A stretch of 15,000 bases of DNA from NCBI GenBank assembly GCA_041476545.1, contig JBGOTP010000087.1, positions 1 through 15,000 on the forward strand. Reading direction: 5' to 3'. The notes under the pieces are model-generated. The model was not told the DNA's origin, ran no database searches, and saw only the letters and a list, made by a program, of their open reading frames with translations. The first letter of the stretch is position 1. Every line of letters begins with the position of its first letter. This document shows, one piece after another, positions 11,759 through 15,000 of the stretch. This DNA comes from JBGOTP01 sp041476545 (lineage in GTDB: Bacteria; Acidobacteriota; Vicinamibacteria; Vicinamibacterales; CAVVIG01). The translations under genes were made by a program, and so were the position numbers.

Positions 11759-13846
11759 ATGCCCGCGTCCACCAGATCATCCTCAGCTCGCCTGACGCCG
11801 TTCGGCCCAGACGAGCGACCCCGAATCGTCGAGCAGCTCGCAGCCGACCCCGACGTGCGGGCCGCCGCCGGGCACGAAGCGGCACGGTCCGGACGATCGC
11901 TCGACGCGATCCTCGCGCAGGTGAGGGGCTACGCCCAGGAAATCGTTCCCCAGTTCAACGCCCGGCTTCATCACCGCATCGCCTACCACTTTGCGCGCCG
12001 CATCGCCACGATGCTCTTTCGCGTGCGGGTCGGCTATGTGGACGAAGCGACGCTTCAGCAGATTCCAGAGGACGCGAGCATCGTCTTCGTCATCAACCAT
12101 CGTAGCAACATGGACTACGTGCTCGTGGCGTTTCTCGCCGCGGAGCACGTGGCGCTCAGCTTCGCGGTTGGCGAATGGGCGCGCATCTGGCCGCTCGACA
12201 GCCTGATTCGATCGCTCGGCGCCTTCTTCGTCCGGCGGGATTCGAGAAACGCGCTGTACCGCAAAGTGCTTGAACGCTACGTGCAGCTGGCCGTCGGTCA
12301 CGGCGTGACGCAGGCGATGTTTCTCGAAGGCGGGCTGTCGCGCGACGGCCGCCTGCAGGCGCCAAAACTCGGCCTGCTGGCGTACGCGACGCGCACCTTC
12401 GAACGACACGGATCCAGAGACCTCGTGTTCGTGCCGGTGGCGGTGAACTACGACCGCGTGCTCGAGGACCGGACGCTGCTCCGCGACCTGGATCCGGATG
12501 CGACGAGGCCGTCTGGTGCCAGGACCGCCGCGGCCGCCGCAGCGTGGGTGGCGAAGAACCTGAGCCTGTACGTGCGCGGCCGGTTGCACCGCTTCGGCTA
12601 CGCCTGCGTGAACTTTGGATCGCCCGTGTCACTCGGCCGGTATCTCGACGAACGGAACGTCGACCTCGGTTCGCTCACGGACGCGGAGCGCTTCTCGGAA
12701 ACCGAACGGCTGGCGACGCTGCTCATGGACGAGATCGCCCACATCGTGCCGGTGACGCCCGTGAGCCTGGTGGCATCGGCGCTGCTGAGCTTCGAAGACG
12801 GCCGAGCGACGCTGGCGGATCTCGGCGGACGAGTGGAGGCGCTCGTGGAGGAACTCGCCTCGACCGGTGCGCATCTCTACGTGCCTCGCCGCGACGCCGC
12901 CTACTTCCTCGACGTGGGCCTCCGCATGCTGACGCTGCGCCGGCTCGTCGCACTCGATGCTGGCGTCTGCCGCATCGTTTCCGGCGAGCGCGGGGTCGTC
13001 ACCTACTACGCCAACTCGATTGCGCATTTCTTTCCCACCGACCGAGTAGGGGCGGTTGCGGGACCAACGCCCGACCTGAAGGCCGGGCCTACGCCTACAA
13101 CGCCCACGCCGGGCCCGACCTTCGGGTCGGGCGCCGTGGACCGCGCCGTCAAAGCCGTCGTCCTCGTGCACGGCCTGGCGCGGACGTCACGATCGATGTC
13201 GCGCCTGGCGCGTGCGCTTGGCGAGGCCGGGTACCGGGTCCACAACTGGGACTATCCGAGCCGGCGGTTCGGCGTGATGCCCCTTGTCGACGCGCTCGAA
13301 GAGTACGCGCGCGCGGTGGCGAGGCCCGGCGAGCGTCTCGATTTCGTCACCCACAGCATGGGAGGGCTCCTGGCCCGCGGCGTCCTCGGCCGCGGCGGAC
13401 TGCCTCAGGTGGGCCGGCTGGTGATGCTCGCGCCGCCCAATCAGGGCGCCCAGCTGGCGTCCCGAGTCGGCGAGTACGCGTGGGCGCGCAACTTCTTCGG
13501 TGAGGCTCTCCGTGACCTCAGCCCCGACCAGGCGCAGGGCGTCACGGGTCAGTTGAGCGCCCCGCCATGCGAGTTCGGCATCATCGCCGGGACGCGCAGT
13601 TTCCATCCATTGCAGCCGACGTCCTATTACTCCTCGCTCGTTCGTGCGCCCGGGTCGCACGACGGCACGGTGGACGTGGATGAAACCCGGCTGCCGGGCA
13701 TGACGGACTTCGTCACGGTCAACGCGAACCACATGTTCATCATGGACCACGACGAAGCCATCCTGCAGACGATCCACTTCCTCGAGCACGGCCGGTTCGA
13801 TCATCAGGTGCCCTATAATCCTCTGGCGACGAATCTTCCGCGATGA
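11759..13846 (+). CDS. PlsB-like glycerol-3-phosphate acyltransferase fused to an alpha/beta hydrolase (lipase-like)
   Basis: 695 residues from the ATG at 11759. The N-terminal part (about 1-425) is a PlsB-type acyltransferase with all four motifs: NHRSNMD (H114, D119; the HX4D catalytic pair), GAFFVRR (154-160), FLEGGLSRDGRL (188-199) and FVPVAVNYDRV (224-234). YYANSIAHFF (416-425) is also PlsB-like, but the usual C-terminal region after it is absent. Residues about 427-462 are a Gly/Pro/Thr linker encoded by hairpin repeats. Residues 465-695 are an alpha/beta hydrolase: VVLVHGLART (oxyanion HG 471-472), THSMGG with nucleophile S533 (Thr replaces the first Gly of GxSxG), APPNQGAQLA, SHDGTVDVD with an acid candidate D635, and H658. 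No signal peptide; probably cytoplasmic, membrane-associated. Acylation of a glycerol-3-phosphate-like acceptor plus ester hydrolysis would suit acyl-chain remodelling, which is inference. The stop overlaps the phosphatase start by 4 bp. Confidence 0.9.
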   Translation: MPASTRSSSARLTPFGPDERPRIVEQLAADPDVRAAAGHEAARSGRSLDAILAQVRGYAQEIVPQFNARLHHRIAYHFARRIATMLFRVRVGYVDEATLQQIPEDASIVFVINHRSNMDYVLVAFLAAEHVALSFAVGEWARIWPLDSLIRSLGAFFVRRDSRNALYRKVLERYVQLAVGHGVTQAMFLEGGLSRDGRLQAPKLGLLAYATRTFERHGSRDLVFVPVAVNYDRVLEDRTLLRDLDPDATRPSGARTAAAAAAWVAKNLSLYVRGRLHRFGYACVNFGSPVSLGRYLDERNVDLGSLTDAERFSETERLATLLMDEIAHIVPVTPVSLVASALLSFEDGRATLADLGGRVEALVEELASTGAHLYVPRRDAAYFLDVGLRMLTLRRLVALDAGVCRIVSGERGVVTYYANSIAHFFPTDRVGAVAGPTPDLKAGPTPTTPTPGPTFGSGAVDRAVKAVVLVHGLARTSRSMSRLARALGEAGYRVHNWDYPSRRFGVMPLVDALEEYARAVARPGERLDFVTHSMGGLLARGVLGRGGLPQVGRLVMLAPPNQGAQLASRVGEYAWARNFFGEALRDLSPDQAQGVTGQLSAPPCEFGIIAGTRSFHPLQPTSYYSSLVRAPGSHDGTVDVDETRLPGMTDFVTVNANHMFIMDHDEAILQTIHFLEHGRFDHQVPYNPLATNLPR
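13046..13132 (+). repeat. Tandem hairpin repeat encoding the interdomain linker of the fusion protein
   Basis: A 47-bp unit begins GTAGG (13046-13050) and ends CCTAC (13088-13092). It contains one hairpin with arms GCCCGACC (13069-13076) and GGCCGGGC (13081-13088), loop TGAA, one mismatch. A second hairpin downstream uses the same left arm GCCCGACC (13113-13120), loop TTCG, and a perfect right arm GGTCGGGC (13125-13132). The block is translated in frame as a Pro/Thr/Gly linker joining the acyltransferase and hydrolase domains. The repetition of the arm sequence and terminal inverted pentamers suggest an inserted palindromic element. Confidence 0.65.
13814..13819 (+). promoter_or_regulatory. 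Perfect TATAAT hexamer just before the phosphatase gene
   Basis: TATAAT lies inside the 3' end of the acyltransferase gene, 23 nt before the ATG at 13843, a suitable position for an internal promoter of the phosphatase. No matching -35 box is seen at 16-18 bp upstream, and the hexamer also encodes part of PYNPL, so it may be chance. Confidence 0.3.
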
Positions 13847-14982
13847 CCAAGTCTCCTCCTGGCTCCGGTTCCCGCTCCGCTCCGGAGCTACTGGCCACGC
13901 TCGTGGAGGATGTCCGCCTGATTGCAGCGGAAGTGCAGCAGCGCGGCATCAAACGCGCGGTCGGCGGCTCGTTTACCAGCCTCGAGGCGTTCTACCTCAC
14001 AGACGAAGACCGGCGACAGCTCGCGGAGATGCGCCCGGCGAAGCGGCTGCTGCGCCGCACCTGGTGGCTGCTCAAGAGCCTGCTGCTGAAACTCACGCCG
14101 GCGCGCCGGATCATGCTCGCCGTGGCGCTCTGGGTGCTCATCATCGGCAGCCCGCACATCCGCTTCACCGCCTCGCGGCTGAACGTCGACATCCGGATGC
14201 CGTGGGTGGCCAGCCTGTTCCTTCTCGGCGTGCTGATGCTCGAGCTGCGCGACAAGCTGGTCGCCCGCGACGAACTGGAGGCGGGACGACAGGTGCAGCT
14301 CGCGCTCCTTCCGGAGATGAACCCGGTCATTCCCGGCTGGCAGGCTTGGCTCTACACGCAGCCGGCAAACGACGTCGGCGGCGATCTCGTCGATCATCTG
14401 CAGCTCAACGACGAGCGCCACTTTCTCGCGCTCGGGGATGTGGCAGGAAAGGCCTTGCCGGCGGCGCTCCTCTCCGTGAAGCTGCAGGCCACGCTGCGCG
14501 CGCTCGCGCCTCGCATCGACGCGCTTGGCGACCTCGGCGCCGCGATGAATAACATTCTGTACAGAGACGGGCTGCCCACGCGTTTCGCGTCGCTCGTGTA
14601 TCTCCTGCTGACGACCGGCTCCGGCGACGTGCGCGTGCTGAACGCCGGACACATGCCTCCCCTCGTGATTCGCGGAGATGTCGTGACGCCGATGGAACGC
14701 GGCTCGATGGTGCTCGGCATCATGCCGGACGCGGCATTTTCGGAACAGCGGGTCGACTTGAGTTCCGGCGACACGCTCATCGTCTTTTCGGACGGCGTCA
14801 CCGAAGCGATGAACGAAACAGGCGATTTCTTCAGCGACGAGCGCTTGTACGAGATCGTCCGCAAGACGAGCGGCATGACTGTCGCCGCGATAGGGACGGC
14901 GATTCTGGATGCGGTCAGAGTGTTTATCGGCGACGCTGTGCCGAGCGACGATGTATCGTTGATGGTGCTGAGGCGCCAGTAA
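13843..14982 (+). CDS. Membrane-bound SpoIIE/RsbU-type PP2C serine phosphatase
   Basis: 379 residues. The ATG overlaps the acyltransferase stop (ATGA, 13843-13846) and lacks a Shine-Dalgarno sequence, so translation is probably coupled. An N-terminal cytoplasmic stretch (1-86, ending in a basic segment) is followed by two likely membrane helices (about 89-103 and 120-136). The SpoIIE-type PP2C domain covers about 145-379: AGRQVQLALLPEM (147-159), NDVGGDLVD (176-184; metal ligands D181 and D184), GDVAGKALPAALLS (198-211; D199), NAGHMPPLV (267-275), FSDGVTEAM (315-323; D317) and SDDVSLMVL (368-376; D369/D370). GKALPAAL replaces the commoner GKGxPAAL. Family members dephosphorylate phosphoserine on anti-anti-sigma factors in partner-switching pathways. 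No sensor domain, STAS protein or anti-sigma kinase is seen nearby, so the target is unknown. The metal ligands are intact, so it is expected to be active. Confidence 0.93.
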   Translation: MTKSPPGSGSRSAPELLATLVEDVRLIAAEVQQRGIKRAVGGSFTSLEAFYLTDEDRRQLAEMRPAKRLLRRTWWLLKSLLLKLTPARRIMLAVALWVLIIGSPHIRFTASRLNVDIRMPWVASLFLLGVLMLELRDKLVARDELEAGRQVQLALLPEMNPVIPGWQAWLYTQPANDVGGDLVDHLQLNDERHFLALGDVAGKALPAALLSVKLQATLRALAPRIDALGDLGAAMNNILYRDGLPTRFASLVYLLLTTGSGDVRVLNAGHMPPLVIRGDVVTPMERGSMVLGIMPDAAFSEQRVDLSSGDTLIVFSDGVTEAMNETGDFFSDERLYEIVRKTSGMTVAAIGTAILDAVRVFIGDAVPSDDVSLMVLRRQ

Positions 14983-15000
14983 GGCAGACACGCCAGATGA

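Noticed and set aside
14983..15000. Possible start of a downstream gene (ATG at 14997)
   Set aside because: Only one codon is visible before the window ends, so it cannot be supported.
1..15000. tRNA, rRNA, CRISPR array, complete insertion sequence or prophage
   Set aside because: No cloverleaf-like, rRNA-like, regularly spaced repeat or transposase/integrase-coding sequence was recognised on either strand.

Overview
This is a high-GC, gene-dense bacterial window whose gene families point to Acidobacteriota, most likely the Vicinamibacteria/Vicinamibacterales group. The indicators are a paired DUF1592-type 'Planctomycete cytochrome c' protein and DUF1552 protein, a Ser/Thr kinase fused to a WD40/TolB-like propeller, a TonB-dependent receptor with an N-terminal carboxypeptidase-regulatory-like domain, an exported ankyrin protein and a PQQ propeller enzyme. 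The taxonomic call is inferred from family content; no rRNA or tRNA gene is visible.

Layout. On the minus strand, an exported ankyrin-repeat protein (2145-637) is followed after 12 bp by the N-terminal 208 codons of a PQQ-dependent dehydrogenase that runs off the left edge. Divergent from it across 81 bp, a plus-strand run encodes a two-CxxCH cytochrome-like protein (2227-4713), a DUF1552 Tat-exported protein overlapping it by 4 bp (4710-6062), and 18 bp later a membrane Ser/Thr kinase with a periplasmic propeller (6081-8816). A 351-bp gap between convergent genes holds a 195-bp nested, nearly palindromic element. A TonB-dependent receptor follows on the minus strand (11669-9168). Divergent from it, an operon of two overlapping genes encodes a PlsB-like glycerol-3-phosphate acyltransferase fused to an alpha/beta hydrolase (11759-13846) and a membrane-bound SpoIIE/RsbU-type PP2C phosphatase (13843-14982).

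How the parts may work together. The left half looks like a cell-envelope redox module: a PQQ dehydrogenase, a probable c-type cytochrome, a partner DUF1552 protein and an ankyrin protein that may scaffold or protect it. The kinase may sense an envelope signal. The right half combines outer-membrane import with a lipid acyl-transfer/hydrolysis enzyme translationally coupled to a membrane phosphatase. These joint roles are inferences from context.

Most unusual features: (1) the PlsB-alpha/beta hydrolase fusion, whose linker is made of tandem hairpin repeats; (2) several small repeat or palindromic elements sitting in frame inside coding regions (two in the cytochrome gene, one in the acyltransferase fusion, possibly one in the TonB receptor), reminiscent of Rickettsia palindromic elements; (3) the 195-bp nested inverted-repeat element at 8866-9060.
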